In this document: in pieces, positions 8,335-19,997 of the stretch
Layout of the letters: each line of letters opens with the position of its first letter
How positions within the stretch are numbered: the stretch's first letter is position 1
Assembly: GCA_024224155.1 (NCBI GenBank)
Contig: JAAENP010000154.1
Location: 1-64,000, forward strand
DNA from: a bacterium
Lineage (GTDB): Bacteria; Acidobacteriota; Thermoanaerobaculia; Multivoradales; JAHEKO01
Length of the DNA: 64,000 nucleotides
Direction of reading: 5' to 3'
Program-made: the position numbers and the translations under genes
Notes under the pieces: model-generated
Told to the model about the DNA's origin: nothing
Seen by the model: only the letters and a program-made list of their open reading frames with translations
Database searches by the model: none

Positions 8335-9325
8335 ACGCAGAGAGCCTCCGCGGATTGTGGCCGTGGGCGGTGGCACGGGCTTGGCCGTTCTGCTGAGGGC
8401 TCTCAAACCCGAGGTCGGCAACGAGATCGGAGACCTGACCGCGATCGTGACGGTCAGCGACGACGGCGGCTCTTCGGGCCGTTTGCGACGCGAGTTCGGA
8501 GTGCCCGCGCCCGGTGACATCAGAAACTGCCTGGTGGCGTTGGCGGACGACGAAGACCTCGTTGCCAAGCTCTTCCAGTATCGATTCGCGATGGGAGAGG
8601 GGCTTGCCGGCCATTCCTTCGGCAACCTCTTTCTGACCGCCTTGACCGGAATCACCGGTGATTTTTCGCAGGCGATTCTCACCGCCGAGTCGATCCTCTC
8701 CGTGCGTGGACGTATTCTCCCGGCAACCCTGAGCGACGTGCGCCTGAGAGCCCGGGGAGTCTCGGGCAAGGTGTACGAAGGTGAATCGGCGATCGGCCTC
8801 TCAGGCGAGGCACTCGAGGAGATCGGTCTCGAACCGGCTCGGGTGGCGCCGTTTCCGGCAGCGGTCAGAGCCATCGCGGAGGCCGATCTGATCCTGCTGG
8901 GGCCGGGCTCCCTCTACACCTCGATTCTCCCGAATCTGCTGATTTCGGGAATCGCCGAAGCCCTGGGCGAAAGCCGGGCCGGAATCGCGCTGGTCCTCAA
9001 TCTGATGACGCAGCCGGGCGAGACCGACGGAATGGACGCGATGACCCATCTCGAGGCTTTGCGACGGCTCGGTGGTAATGATCTGGTGGATCTGGTGTTG
9101 GCTCATCGAGGCGAGCATCCGGAGACTCTGCTGAAGCGCTACAAGCAGGCGGGTGCGGAGCCGGTGCGGGCGGTCGAGACCCTGCCCTGGGGAAGCGATC
9201 TGCCGCGCCTGGTGCTGGCCGATCTCGCCGAGGAAGGTGATTTCATTCGGCATGATCCAGCCAAACTGCGCCAAGCTGTGCTCCAATTGGTCCGCGAACG
9301 GCAATTTGAACGTCGCGTCTCCTGA
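8273..9325 (+). CDS. yvcK: YvcK/CofD-like gluconeogenesis/morphology factor
   Basis: This protein has the full YvcK fold: VGGGTGLAVLLRALK near residue 31, VSDDGGSSGRLRREF near 60, PGDIRNCLVAL near 80, and LGPGSLYTSILPNLL near 210. In Bacillus and Mycobacterium, YvcK binds UDP-sugars and directs carbon into peptidoglycan precursors through GlmS or cell-wall enzymes. Here glmU and glmS follow directly, which supports that role. The ATG at 8273 overlaps the preceding gene by 62 bp. TTG at 8321 or GTG at 8357 could be the true start because the first 25 residues are not conserved. Confidence 0.88.
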   Translation: MRISSRCGAIPITPHSLSPTERREPPRIVAVGGGTGLAVLLRALKPEVGNEIGDLTAIVTVSDDGGSSGRLRREFGVPAPGDIRNCLVALADDEDLVAKLFQYRFAMGEGLAGHSFGNLFLTALTGITGDFSQAILTAESILSVRGRILPATLSDVRLRARGVSGKVYEGESAIGLSGEALEEIGLEPARVAPFPAAVRAIAEADLILLGPGSLYTSILPNLLISGIAEALGESRAGIALVLNLMTQPGETDGMDAMTHLEALRRLGGNDLVDLVLAHRGEHPETLLKRYKQAGAEPVRAVETLPWGSDLPRLVLADLAEEGDFIRHDPAKLRQAVLQLVRERQFERRVS

Positions 9326-9328
9326 TTC

Positions 9329-10737
9329 ATGAGTAAACGACCGCAAGAACCCGCGCCGACGGTCGCGGTGATTCTCGCCGCCGGCCAGGGCACCCGAATG
9401 CGTTCGGTGGAGCCCAAGGTCCTGCACCGGGCGGCCGGGAGACCCCTGCTTGATTGGGTGATCCGGGGGGCCCGAGCGGCAGGCTGCCGCAAGGTCCTTC
9501 TGGTGGTCGGTCATCGGGCCGAGCGAGTCAGAGCGGCGTACCGAGATTTCGACGGCGATATCGAGCTCGATTTCGTCGAGCAGGTCGAGCAGAAGGGGAC
9601 CGGCGACGCGCTTGCGCGCGCCGTGGCCCATCTCGATACACCGGCGCGCCTGTTGGTGCTCTCGGGCGACGTTCCGCTGGTTCGGGGCGCAACCCTGGAG
9701 GCTCTGCTCGACGCGGCCGGGACCGGCTGGGCGCTTGCGGTCGCCGATCTCGCTTCCCCCGGCTCGCTGGGCCGGGTCATCGCGGACGCCGAGGGTCGCT
9801 TGTCGCGCATCGTCGAGTCGGTGGACGCGACCGCCGAAGAGCTGGCGGTTCGGTCGGTCAACGCGGGTATCTACGTCGTGCCCTCCTCGCAGATCGGCCC
9901 CCGTCTGAGTCGGTTGGAGCCGGCCAATGCACAGGGCGAGCTCTACCTGACCGATGCGTTTACCTCGGCGGCCGATGCCGGCACGAAGGTCGAGCTGTTT
10001 TCTCTCGACGACTCGGACGAGGCACTCGGGGTCAATGATCGCTCGGACCTCGCACGCGTTCACAGGGTGCTCCTGGATCGCAAGTGTGCGCAGCTCATGA
10101 CAGAGGGCGTGACCATTCTCGAGCCCGCCCGCACCGTGGTCGAGGCGGAGGTCCGGATCGGACGCGATAGCGTGATCCATCCGGAGGTCTATCTTGGGGG
10201 AGGCACCGTGATCGGCGCCGGTTCGACGATTCACTCGGGTTCCTGGATTCGAGACGCGATCGTTGGAGACGGTGTGGAGGTCGGTCCGATGACGGTGGTC
10301 GAGGAGGCGGAGATCGGTGATGACAGTCGCGTTGGTCCCTTCGCGCGTCTGCGTCCCGGCGCCCGGCTCGGTGTCGGCAACCGCATCGGTAACTTCGTCG
10401 AAGTCAAGAACTCCCAGCTCGGAACCGGCGTCAAGGCCGGACATCTCACTTATCTGGGTGATGCCGAGGTCGGCGATCGTGCGAATATCGGAGCGGGTAC
10501 CGTGACCTGCAACTACGACGGTGAGAACAAGTACAGAACCGAGATCGGATCCGAGGCCTTCGTCGGCAGCGATACCATGTTGGTGGCGCCGGTGCGCGTC
10601 GGAGAGCGAGCCACGACAGCCGCCGGCTCGGTGATCACGACCGACGTCCCCGACGGCGCTCTGGGCGTCGGGCGGGCCCGGCAGAAGAACCTCGAGGCCT
10701 GGGCCGATCGCAAGAAGCGAAGGAGACAGACGGACTG

Positions 10738-10738
<1 letters not shown>
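9329..10738 (+). CDS. glmU: Bifunctional GlmU (GlcN-1-P acetyltransferase / GlcNAc-1-P uridyltransferase)
   Basis: This 469-residue enzyme makes UDP-GlcNAc in two steps. The N-terminal pyrophosphorylase half carries LAAGQGTRM and VEPKVLH (residues 15-35). The C-terminal left-handed beta-helix half has hexapeptide repeats and the acetyltransferase motif GNFVEVKNS near 355, followed by LGDAEVG and NYDGENKYRTEIG. It lies 3 bp after yvcK, and its TGA shares a base with the glmS ATG, so the two are translationally coupled. Confidence 0.95.
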
Positions 10739-12561
<1,823 letters not shown>

Positions 12562-12564
12562 GCC

Positions 12565-14736
12565 TTGGATCTGGAACGCGATCTCAACGCGCAGCAGCTC
12601 GAAGCGGTTACCCACGGTGAGGGCCCACAGCTGGTGCTGGCGGGTGCCGGTTCCGGCAAGACCCGAGTCATAACTCATCGTGTCGCCTGGCTGGTGACGC
12701 AGCTGGGAATCGATCCGTCCGCGATCGTGGCCGTGACCTTTACCAACAAGGCTGCGGCCGAGATGCGCGAGCGCGTCGAGGGTCTCGTGCAGTTTCGGCC
12801 TCTGCCCACCTTCGTGGGTACGTTTCACGGATTCTCGTTGCGCCTGTTGAGGCGCTACGGCGAGCGCGTCGGCTTGAAGCCGGGGTTTCTCATCTTCGAT
12901 CGCGACGACCAAATCTCCATGGTCAAGAAAGCGTTGAAGAACGAAGGGCTCGCGGACTCTTCGTACCCGCCACGTAGCGTCCTGGCCGCCATCGGCTCGG
13001 CCAAGAATCGCCTCCTTGATCCGTCGATGTTCGAGTCCCAGGCAGGCAGCTTCTTCGATCAGAAGGTGGCGATTCTGTACCGCAGTTACCAGGGACTTCT
13101 GCAGCGCGGCGGGGGAGTCGACTTCGACGACATGATTCGACTCGCGGTCGCCCTGCTGGCCGACAATCCGGATATCAAGGAGCGCCTGCACAGTCAGATT
13201 CACTACCTGATGGTCGACGAGTTTCAGGACACCAATCACGCGCAGATGCGTCTCGTGCTGGAGCTGGTAGGAGCGAAGGGAAACCTGACCGCGGTCGGAG
13301 ACGAAGATCAGGGAATCTACCGCTGGCGCGGCGCGGACCTGGACAACGTGCTGGATTTCGAGAAGTACTTCGACGATCCGGCGGTGAGAAAGCTCGAACG
13401 CAACTATCGCTCCACACAGAACATCCTCTCTGCGGCCGGTGCCGTGGTGGAGAACAACAGACGCCGCCGAGGCAAGACGCTGTGGACGGACTCCGGCTCC
13501 GGCGATCCGGTCGAGCTCTACCGTGCTGGCGACGAACAGGACGAGGCCCGCTGGATCGCGAATACGCTCGAGCTCTTGCGCGACAAGCGGCGCTGGAGCG
13601 AGATGGCGGTGTTGGTTCGCACCAACGCCCAGACGCGCGCGATCGAGGAACGCTTGCTCGATCGGCGGATCCCCTATGTGCTGGTTGGCGGACTGCGATT
13701 CTATGAGCGCGCCGAGATCAAGGATCTAGTCGCCTATCTGCGACTGCTGCGCAATCCGCAAGACGATTACTCGCTGAGCAGAATCATCAATCAGCCGCCT
13801 CGGGGAATCGGCAAAGCCACTCGAGACCTTCTCGAGCAAAGTCAGAGCTCGACTTCCTCGACCCTCTGGGACGCCCTACTGCATCTCGAGCCGGGGCGGT
13901 TCCCGCGCCGCAGTGCCAAGGCTCTGAATGGCTTTCGTGATTTGATTCTGCGACTTGCCGAGGACTCCAAGCATCTCGCCCTGCCCGAGCTTCTGGAAAA
14001 GATCCTCGAGGAGACCGGGTATGTCGACCTCTACCGCAAAGAGGATCAGGAGTCCCAGGCCAAGCTCGAGAATATCCGCGAGTTCGTGACCGCGGTTCAT
14101 GAGTTCGTCGAGGAGAAGAGACACGAGGAAGAGGATCTCCTGGGAGCCTTCTTGGATCACGCGTCTCTGGTCTCCGATATTGATGGCTGGCAGTCCGATC
14201 GGGGGGTCTCGGTCATGACGCTTCACAGTGCCAAGGGGCTGGAGTTCCCGACCGTGATTGTCGCCGGGCTGGAAGAGGGGCTCCTGCCTCACTTCAACGC
14301 GCTCGGTGGAGAGGAAGACGTCGAAGAGGAACGCCGTCTCTTGTACGTCGGCATGACGCGAGCACAGAAGACGCTTTTCCTGACCTGCTGCCGCCGACGT
14401 AGGATTGCGGGTCGCTACCAGGACCAGGAGCAGTCGCGCTTCATTGTCGAGATTCCGGAGGAATGTCTCACGATCTCGGACAGCCCGGATCTCTTTGCCA
14501 ACGCCCGGACCAGCGGCGTTTACAGTTTCTTTGGGCGCACTCAGCCAAGCTCGCCGGACCCCTCTTCCGGGTCGCGAGGCTTATCGCGAGGCCGTCGTGT
14601 GCGTCATCCGACTTTGGGTGACGGCGTCGTGCTCGAAAGCGAGGGCGAGGGCGACAGCGGCAAGCTCACGGTCTACTTCGACCGGGTTGGCAAGCGGAAG
14701 CTGGTGGCCAAGTACGCGAGCCTGGAGTACCTCTAG
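12565..14736 (+). CDS. pcrA: UvrD/PcrA-type superfamily 1 DNA helicase
   Basis: This 723-residue ATP-dependent 3'-5' helicase serves DNA repair and removal of stalled RNA polymerase. Walker A is AGAGSGKTRV near residue 27, motif Ia is TFTNKAAAEM, motif II is VDEFQDTN near 222, and motif VI is VGMTRAQKTLFL near 595. The end (GRRVRHPTLGDGVV through FDRVGKRKLV) resembles the Tudor-like tail by which PcrA binds RNA polymerase. The start is TTG, 3 bp after glmS. Confidence 0.93.
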   Translation: MDLERDLNAQQLEAVTHGEGPQLVLAGAGSGKTRVITHRVAWLVTQLGIDPSAIVAVTFTNKAAAEMRERVEGLVQFRPLPTFVGTFHGFSLRLLRRYGERVGLKPGFLIFDRDDQISMVKKALKNEGLADSSYPPRSVLAAIGSAKNRLLDPSMFESQAGSFFDQKVAILYRSYQGLLQRGGGVDFDDMIRLAVALLADNPDIKERLHSQIHYLMVDEFQDTNHAQMRLVLELVGAKGNLTAVGDEDQGIYRWRGADLDNVLDFEKYFDDPAVRKLERNYRSTQNILSAAGAVVENNRRRRGKTLWTDSGSGDPVELYRAGDEQDEARWIANTLELLRDKRRWSEMAVLVRTNAQTRAIEERLLDRRIPYVLVGGLRFYERAEIKDLVAYLRLLRNPQDDYSLSRIINQPPRGIGKATRDLLEQSQSSTSSTLWDALLHLEPGRFPRRSAKALNGFRDLILRLAEDSKHLALPELLEKILEETGYVDLYRKEDQESQAKLENIREFVTAVHEFVEEKRHEEEDLLGAFLDHASLVSDIDGWQSDRGVSVMTLHSAKGLEFPTVIVAGLEEGLLPHFNALGGEEDVEEERRLLYVGMTRAQKTLFLTCCRRRRIAGRYQDQEQSRFIVEIPEECLTISDSPDLFANARTSGVYSFFGRTQPSSPDPSSGSRGLSRGRRVRHPTLGDGVVLESEGEGDSGKLTVYFDRVGKRKLVAKYASLEYL

Positions 14737-14895
14737 CAGAGCTTTGCCTCAAACCGACGAGCGTCGAAGCCGGCAAGCGGTTTTGTGTAGCGGTCGACCT
14801 CCGTACACCGATTTGAACCGCACCGATAGAGGCCGCCGGTGCCGCCTCTGCGCCAGCGAAGAGAGGCTCGCTCCGAGGCGCACGCGGCCGGCCTT

Positions 14896-15465
14896 TCATA
14901 AGCCGACGCTCAGTCGCCCCGGTCGCCGGTCGTCTTTCAGAATCGCATAGAGATAGTTGTCTATCTCCTGCCCGCGGAGCACGAAGTAGCCACGTAGCCG
15001 ACCTTCGCGCTCGAAGCCCACGGCATCGAGGACTCGCTGCGACGCTCGATTGCTTATCGCGCAGCGCGCCTCGACGCGTCGAATGGTGGTGTGCTCGAAG
15101 AGGTCGGCCAGCAGGATCCGGAGGGCTTCGGCCATGAGCCCTCGGCGCTGGAACTCGGTCGAAAGCGCGTATCCGATCTCGGCGAGCCCGTGGCTCCAAT
15201 TGATGATCACCAGCGTGATCCAACCCGCCGGTTGAAGCTCGTCGAGTACCAGCCACTGGAATCTCTGGCCGCGCGACGAATAGAGGTCGTCGCTTCGTTG
15301 GCGGTTCAGATCCGCGAGTAGCTGCGCCGCGGAGGCATCGGACAGCGGTTGATGCTCGCGCACGCTCGGCTCGAGTCGCCATCGATCGAGCAACGCCGCG
15401 TCGGAGGCCCGAACCGGCCTGATCGTGACCGAGTTGGGCTTGTCTTGAATTCGCTCCGGATGCAT
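14896..15465 (-). CDS. GNAT-family N-acetyltransferase (RimJ/RimL type)
   Basis: This 189-residue acetyl-CoA-dependent transferase has IRPVRASDAALLDRW at the start, an EIGYAL strand, and the acetyl-CoA loop EFQRRGLMAEAL near residue 110. It ends with NRASQRVLDAVGFEREGRLRG, typical of RimJ/RimL-like enzymes. The substrate may be a protein N-terminus or a small molecule; the sequence does not decide. Its ATG overlaps the GT2 stop (TGATG), so it is co-translated with the glycosyltransferase and may modify a product of the same pathway. Confidence 0.82.
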   Translation of the reverse strand: MHPERIQDKPNSVTIRPVRASDAALLDRWRLEPSVREHQPLSDASAAQLLADLNRQRSDDLYSSRGQRFQWLVLDELQPAGWITLVIINWSHGLAEIGYALSTEFQRRGLMAEALRILLADLFEHTTIRRVEARCAISNRASQRVLDAVGFEREGRLRGYFVLRGQEIDNYLYAILKDDRRPGRLSVGL

Positions 15466-16982
15466 CAGGAACCCGCATCGACCGGGGTAGCGGCAACCGC
15501 CTTAGGCGCTCGGAACGAGCCGCCGAGACCTCCTGAAAATAGCGACAGAGCGTAGATGTAGCAATAACCCTGAAGAAAAAGATACAGAAAAGGCAAAGAC
15601 AGCCACATTCCCCATTGCCAGGCCAGAACGAAGACCACCGCAAACCAGACAGCCAGGATGCCCTCGATCGTAGTGGCGAGGTTGGTTCGAACCTTGTACT
15701 TCTTGCCGCGCCAGTCGTCACGACGGTCTTCGATCCTGTATTTCGGGGTGCGCTCGAAGACGCCTACCTTCCTCGACAGACCTTCCAGCACAGCGCGTGA
15801 GTTGTTGATGGCGAGCCCGATGCCCAGACCCATCAGGGGAGCCAGATGCTTGAGGCGTTTGCCCCCACCCTGCCTCCCGGAGAGCTGGCTGGTGGCGTAG
15901 AACGCCAGCACGGACAGCGTGGCGCACAAGAACAGCGGTAGGTCGATGAGCAGCAGAGTCGAGGAGGGAGCGCCCCGCCTGAACACCATCGCCGGAAAGA
16001 CGAGAAGCGACAGCACGACCATCAACAGGTAGCTCAGGTTATTGGTCAGATGAATCAGCGCCTCGGCCTTGACTCTCAGGGCGATCCGAGCTCTCAGGAT
16101 TCGCGGCAGGAGCTTGCGAGCGGTTTGGATCGAGCCCTTGGCCCATCTGAACTGCTGGCGCTTGAACGCGTTGACATCCACCGGCAGCTCCGCGGCCACT
16201 TTGAGCTCCGGCACGAACAGGAATCGCCAGCCGGCGAGTTGAGCCCGATAGGACAGATCGAGGTCCTCGGTCAACGTATCGTGTTGCCAGCCGCCGGCGT
16301 CGAGAATGGCCTGTTTTCTCCAGATTCCGGCGGTGCCGTTGAAGTTGAAGAAGCAGCCACTTCGGTTGCGGGCGGCGTGTTCTACCAGAAAGTGACCGTC
16401 CAAGAATATCGCCTGAATTCGCGTCAGTAGTGAGTACTCGCGGTTGAGATGCTCCCAGCAGGCCTGCACCATGCCGAGGCCGGCACCGGTTTCCGGGTCT
16501 GCGAGATAGGGAACGATCTCGCGAAGGTAGGTCGAGTGGGGTACGAAATCGGCGTCGAAAATTGTGATCAGGTCGCCTGGCGCCATCGCCAGGCCGTGTT
16601 CAAGAGCGCCGGCCTTGAACCCCGTTCGATCGCTTCGCTGGACGTGCACGATGGAAACGCCTTGCTCGCGCTGTTCCTCGACGGCTCGGGCGACGATCTC
16701 TGAAGTTTCGTCAGTCGAATCGTCCAGAACTTGGATGTGAAAGCGATCGCGGGGATAGTCGAGTGCACCGACCGCGCGAATCAAGCGCTCGGCGACGTAC
16801 ATCTCGTTGTAGAGAGGTAGTTGAACGGTGACCACCGGCCACTCGGCGGGTTCTTCCGGACGGGCCGGGGCTCGGTGCCGTGTACGATAGTAGAGGATCA
16901 GGAGGACCATTCGATGTCCGCCAAACACGGCCAGTACTCCGAGCGTCAAGTAGTAAAGAACCAGCACAAGGTCAGCGGTCAT
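15465..16982 (-). CDS. Membrane processive glycosyltransferase, family 2 (cellulose-synthase-like)
   Basis: This 505-residue protein begins with a membrane segment (residues 5-30), followed by a GT-A domain. Catalytic motifs are LDDSTDET, the metal site FDADFVP, TEDLDLSYR and QQFRW (the QxxRW motif near residue 282) of processive beta-glycosyltransferases. At least four C-terminal membrane helices follow. It resembles CslA/beta-glucan or mannan synthases more than lipid-A enzymes. No PilZ domain is seen. It heads a two-gene unit with a GNAT and is divergent from a GT-C enzyme. The polymer made is unknown. Confidence 0.85.
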   Translation of the reverse strand: MTADLVLVLYYLTLGVLAVFGGHRMVLLILYYRTRHRAPARPEEPAEWPVVTVQLPLYNEMYVAERLIRAVGALDYPRDRFHIQVLDDSTDETSEIVARAVEEQREQGVSIVHVQRSDRTGFKAGALEHGLAMAPGDLITIFDADFVPHSTYLREIVPYLADPETGAGLGMVQACWEHLNREYSLLTRIQAIFLDGHFLVEHAARNRSGCFFNFNGTAGIWRKQAILDAGGWQHDTLTEDLDLSYRAQLAGWRFLFVPELKVAAELPVDVNAFKRQQFRWAKGSIQTARKLLPRILRARIALRVKAEALIHLTNNLSYLLMVVLSLLVFPAMVFRRGAPSSTLLLIDLPLFLCATLSVLAFYATSQLSGRQGGGKRLKHLAPLMGLGIGLAINNSRAVLEGLSRKVGVFERTPKYRIEDRRDDWRGKKYKVRTNLATTIEGILAVWFAVVFVLAWQWGMWLSLPFLYLFLQGYCYIYALSLFSGGLGGSFRAPKAVAATPVDAGS

Positions 16983-17032
16983 GGTTGGATCCTCTCGGAG
17001 ATCCTTTCAGGAGCTCTTCCGGGCTGTCGGGT

Positions 17033-18364
17033 TTGAAGTTGCCTACCCGGGCCGGGCGAACACGTTACCTGGTATTGCTCTTGCCCCATTTGGGCCTGCT
17101 CGCGACTTGGGATCTCGCGACTAATCTTCCGGCCACTCTGCTCTGGTTCGCTTTGGGGCTGGCCGTCATGGCGTGGGCTCGCCGCTGGCGGCCGGTTCCT
17201 TCGTTGCATGTGGTCCTTCTGATTGCGGCCGGGCTGCGCCTCTTCATGCTGCCGCTGCCGCCGACGCTGTCCGACGATGTGTTTCGATATATCTGGGACG
17301 GGAGGGTTGCTGGCGCCGGTTTCAATCCGTATGAGCTGTCGCCGGATGCTCCGGAGCTCGTCACCATGCGAGACGACCTTTGGAAGACGCTGCCACATCG
17401 CGACGTAGCCACCGTCTATCCGCCGCTGGCCTTGACGCTCTTTAGTATAGCGGCCAGGTTTCCCTGGCCAATCCTTCTCTGGAAGCTGGTTTTGATTGCG
17501 GCGGACCTTACGGCTTGCGTCTTTCTTTTCAAGATCGCCGCTCTGCGCAACGGCGACGGCAGCGCGGCGATCTGGTATGCCTGGAATCCCCTGGCGACGC
17601 TCGAGATCGCCGCCATGGGGCATGTCGATGCTTTGGGTGTATGTGCCGTGGTCGTGGCGGTATGGGCTCTGATCGCTCGCCGAGGCACCGCTACGGTCGC
17701 CGCCGCGGCGGCAGCCGGCGTGCTGGTGAAGATCGTACCCTTGGTTGCTTACCCGGTCTGGCTGCGCTTCAGCCCGCGCCGCTGGCTGTTTGCCGGAGTT
17801 TCGGCCCTCGCACTCGGAGCGGCGTTCGGACCCGTGGTCGCCGCCAGCGGCGGCGTCCCGGGCGGCTATCTCCGCTTTGGCGGCTCGTGGGAGTTCAATG
17901 GGCCGTTGTACGAGCCGCTGTGGCGCGGTCTGGAGGAGGCCGATTCCCGAGGCTATGTGGGTCGAGCGCTCGACCGGCAGAAGACCAGAACCGGGGATCA
18001 TCAGTTCTGGAATCGCTTCTACCCTCACAACCACTCCCGGACGCACGCCCGCCTGCTCTTGGCCGGGGTGTTCTTGGTTCTCGTCATCTTGGCCTGGCGC
18101 CAGCCGGACGTGATTGTCGCAACGGGCTCGGTGTTCGAGGTCGTCCTGCTCTGTTCGGCCACCGTGTATCCCTGGTATTTACTGTGGCTGTTGCCGTTCG
18201 CGGCGATTCGGGGCCACTTGGCCTGGCTGGTCTTGTGCTGCTCGGCGTTTCTGTCCTACATTCCGCAATTCACCGAGATCCCTCTGCTGCCGTGGGTCTT
18301 TCTGGCGTGCTGGGGACCGTACGCCGTGGCCAGGGGACTGGAGAGACGATGGTTCGCTGCTTGA
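17033..18364 (+). CDS. Multi-spanning GT-C glycosyltransferase (GT87/mannosyltransferase-like)
   Basis: This very hydrophobic protein has about ten membrane segments. The first external loop has SDDVFRYIWDGRVAGAGFNP, which resembles the acidic motif of polyprenyl-phosphate-sugar-dependent GT-C enzymes. A late YPWYLLWLLPF segment also fits. The start is uncertain: there is no ATG before the first membrane helix. TTG at 17033 is used, with TTG at 16985 or 17039 possible. It is divergent from the GT2 gene, and its end overlaps truA by 16 bp. The two glycosyltransferases probably act in one surface-glycan pathway. Confidence 0.75.
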   Translation: MKLPTRAGRTRYLVLLLPHLGLLATWDLATNLPATLLWFALGLAVMAWARRWRPVPSLHVVLLIAAGLRLFMLPLPPTLSDDVFRYIWDGRVAGAGFNPYELSPDAPELVTMRDDLWKTLPHRDVATVYPPLALTLFSIAARFPWPILLWKLVLIAADLTACVFLFKIAALRNGDGSAAIWYAWNPLATLEIAAMGHVDALGVCAVVVAVWALIARRGTATVAAAAAAGVLVKIVPLVAYPVWLRFSPRRWLFAGVSALALGAAFGPVVAASGGVPGGYLRFGGSWEFNGPLYEPLWRGLEEADSRGYVGRALDRQKTRTGDHQFWNRFYPHNHSRTHARLLLAGVFLVLVILAWRQPDVIVATGSVFEVVLLCSATVYPWYLLWLLPFAAIRGHLAWLVLCCSAFLSYIPQFTEIPLLPWVFLACWGPYAVARGLERRWFAA

Positions 18365-19128
18365 CCGTGGCTTATCGGGGCACCCGATACTCCGGCTGGC
18401 AGCGGCAACCGAACGGCGTCACGATTCAGCAGCGCCTGGAAGAAGCGCTCGAGGCAGTCCTCGGCGAGAGAGTTCGGGTGATCGGTGCCGGCCGCACGGA
18501 TGCCGGAGTCCACGCCCGCGGTCAAGTGGCCCACATCGGCCGCTACCCAGGAGGGCCGGATCGTTCGGTCGGGAGTGATCTTCCAGACGCGGCCTTTGTC
18601 CACGGTACGAATCGCCATCTTCCACCGGACATACGCATCCTGGAGGCTCGCCGGATGGCCGAGGGCTTCCACGCCCGCAACAGCGCGATCAGCAAGGTCT
18701 ACACCTACAGGATGGTGCCGACCCGTGTGCTGTCACCGCTCGACAGCGTCTTTGCGGCGCAGGTCGACCCCAGGATTCGGGTCGAACCGATGCGAGAGGC
18801 CCTGGCGGGGCTCGTGGGCCGGCACGATTTCACCGCGTTTGCGCTCGCCGGGGGCGCCCACAAGGATCCCCATCGGCGCATCATGCGAGCGGCGTTGCGC
18901 GAGAGCGACGGTGGCGATTTGATCTTCGAGGTCGAAGGCGACGGCTTTTTGCGGGGGATGGTCCGGTCCCTGGTCGGAACGTTGCTGGAAGTCGGGCGAG
19001 CCAGGAGGAGTCCGACCGAGTTCCTGAAGCTGCTGGCGGGGGCACCGCGCTCGGCGGCCGGCCCGACCGCACCGCCTCAGGGACTGGTTCTGGAGAAGGT
19101 CCGCTACCCCTCGACCCCAGCCGAATAG
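18349..19128 (+). CDS. truA: tRNA pseudouridine(38-40) synthase
   Basis: This 259-residue enzyme converts uridines 38-40 of tRNA anticodon arms to pseudouridine. The catalytic Asp lies in GAGRTDAGVHARGQVAH (residues 44-60). YRGTRYSGWQ at the N-terminus and FLRGMVRSLVGTLLEVG near the C-terminus are family marks. The ATG at 18349 overlaps the preceding glycosyltransferase by 16 bp. Confidence 0.95.
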   Translation: MVRCLTVAYRGTRYSGWQRQPNGVTIQQRLEEALEAVLGERVRVIGAGRTDAGVHARGQVAHIGRYPGGPDRSVGSDLPDAAFVHGTNRHLPPDIRILEARRMAEGFHARNSAISKVYTYRMVPTRVLSPLDSVFAAQVDPRIRVEPMREALAGLVGRHDFTAFALAGGAHKDPHRRIMRAALRESDGGDLIFEVEGDGFLRGMVRSLVGTLLEVGRARRSPTEFLKLLAGAPRSAAGPTAPPQGLVLEKVRYPSTPAE

Positions 19129-19139
19129 TGGTCTGTTTG

Positions 19140-19148
19140 TGCTAGATT
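19140..19148 (+). promoter_or_regulatory. Possible extended -10 element before uppS
   Basis: TGCTAGATT forms an extended -10 (TGC then TAGATT) 30 bp upstream of the uppS ATG, in the only real gap between truA and the lipid genes. No clear -35 is visible. Confidence 0.4.
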
Positions 19149-19178
19149 AACCGCTTCAGCGAGTGAGCTCTTGCGGAG

Positions 19179-19982
19179 ATGAAGAAGCTAGTACAGCTGG
19201 CGGAACCGGGTTCTGCTGACGACCTTTTGGCGCGCAAACTGGACCTGGGCGCCTTGCCTCGGCACGTTGCCGTCATCATGGACGGCAACGGCCGCTGGGC
19301 ACAGAGCCGCGGCCTGCCCCGGGTCGAAGGCCATCGTGCCGGTGTCGCTTCGGTGCGCGACACGATCGAAGCCTCGGCACAGCTGGGTCTCGACGTTCTG
19401 ACCCTCTACGCGTTCTCGGTCGAGAACTGGAAACGGCCCCGCTACGAGGTTTGGACCTTGATGAACCTTCTCAAGGAGTACCTGCTCAAGGAGATGGCCA
19501 GCCTGGTCAAGAACGACATTCGCCTCAAGGTCCTCGGTCGCTGGCGTGAGCTCGATCCATCGGTCGTGTCGCTGATCGAGCGTGCCGAGAGGGAGACCGA
19601 GGACTGCGCCGGTCTGCAGCTCAACATCGCTCTCAATTACTCGGGCCGCTCCGAGATCGTCGACGCCTGCCGGCAGATTGTCTCCGATTGGGCGCAGGGC
19701 AAGGGCACCGATATCGACGAGGAAACGCTTGGCCGCTACCTCTATACCGCCGGCCTACCAGACCCCGATCTCCTGATCCGAACCTCCGGTGAAATGCGCA
19801 TCAGCAATTTCTTGCTCTGGCAGATCTCGTACACGGAGATCTACGTGACCAAGACTCTCTGGCCGGACTTTCGACGCGCCCAGCTGTTTGAAGCGATCCT
19901 CGACTTTCAATCCCGCGCCCGGCGTTTTGGCGCGCTGCTCGAAGACTCGGACCGGGACGTTCGCAACAACCGGTCCGGATAG
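19179..19982 (+). CDS. uppS: Undecaprenyl diphosphate synthase
   Basis: This 267-residue cis-prenyltransferase builds C55 undecaprenyl diphosphate for peptidoglycan and glycan carriers. The catalytic Asp is in VIMDGNGRWA (near residue 31). TLYAFSVENWKRP and the C-terminal DLLIRTSGEMRISNFLLWQ are clear signatures. The length is a little above the E. coli enzyme because of a short N-terminal extension. cdsA follows 15 bp later, as in many bacteria. Confidence 0.95.
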   Translation: MKKLVQLAEPGSADDLLARKLDLGALPRHVAVIMDGNGRWAQSRGLPRVEGHRAGVASVRDTIEASAQLGLDVLTLYAFSVENWKRPRYEVWTLMNLLKEYLLKEMASLVKNDIRLKVLGRWRELDPSVVSLIERAERETEDCAGLQLNIALNYSGRSEIVDACRQIVSDWAQGKGTDIDEETLGRYLYTAGLPDPDLLIRTSGEMRISNFLLWQISYTEIYVTKTLWPDFRRAQLFEAILDFQSRARRFGALLEDSDRDVRNNRSG

Positions 19983-19997
19983 CCGTCAAGCACTACG

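Noticed and set aside
8801-10444. Long open frame on the minus strand opposite yvcK and glmU
   Set aside because: Same reason: antisense to conserved genes, with low-complexity His/Arg/Asp-rich translation.
14737-14895. tRNA on the minus strand (GGTTCAAATC at 14810-14819)
   Set aside because: The T-stem does not pair and no acceptor, D or anticodon arm can be folded around it.
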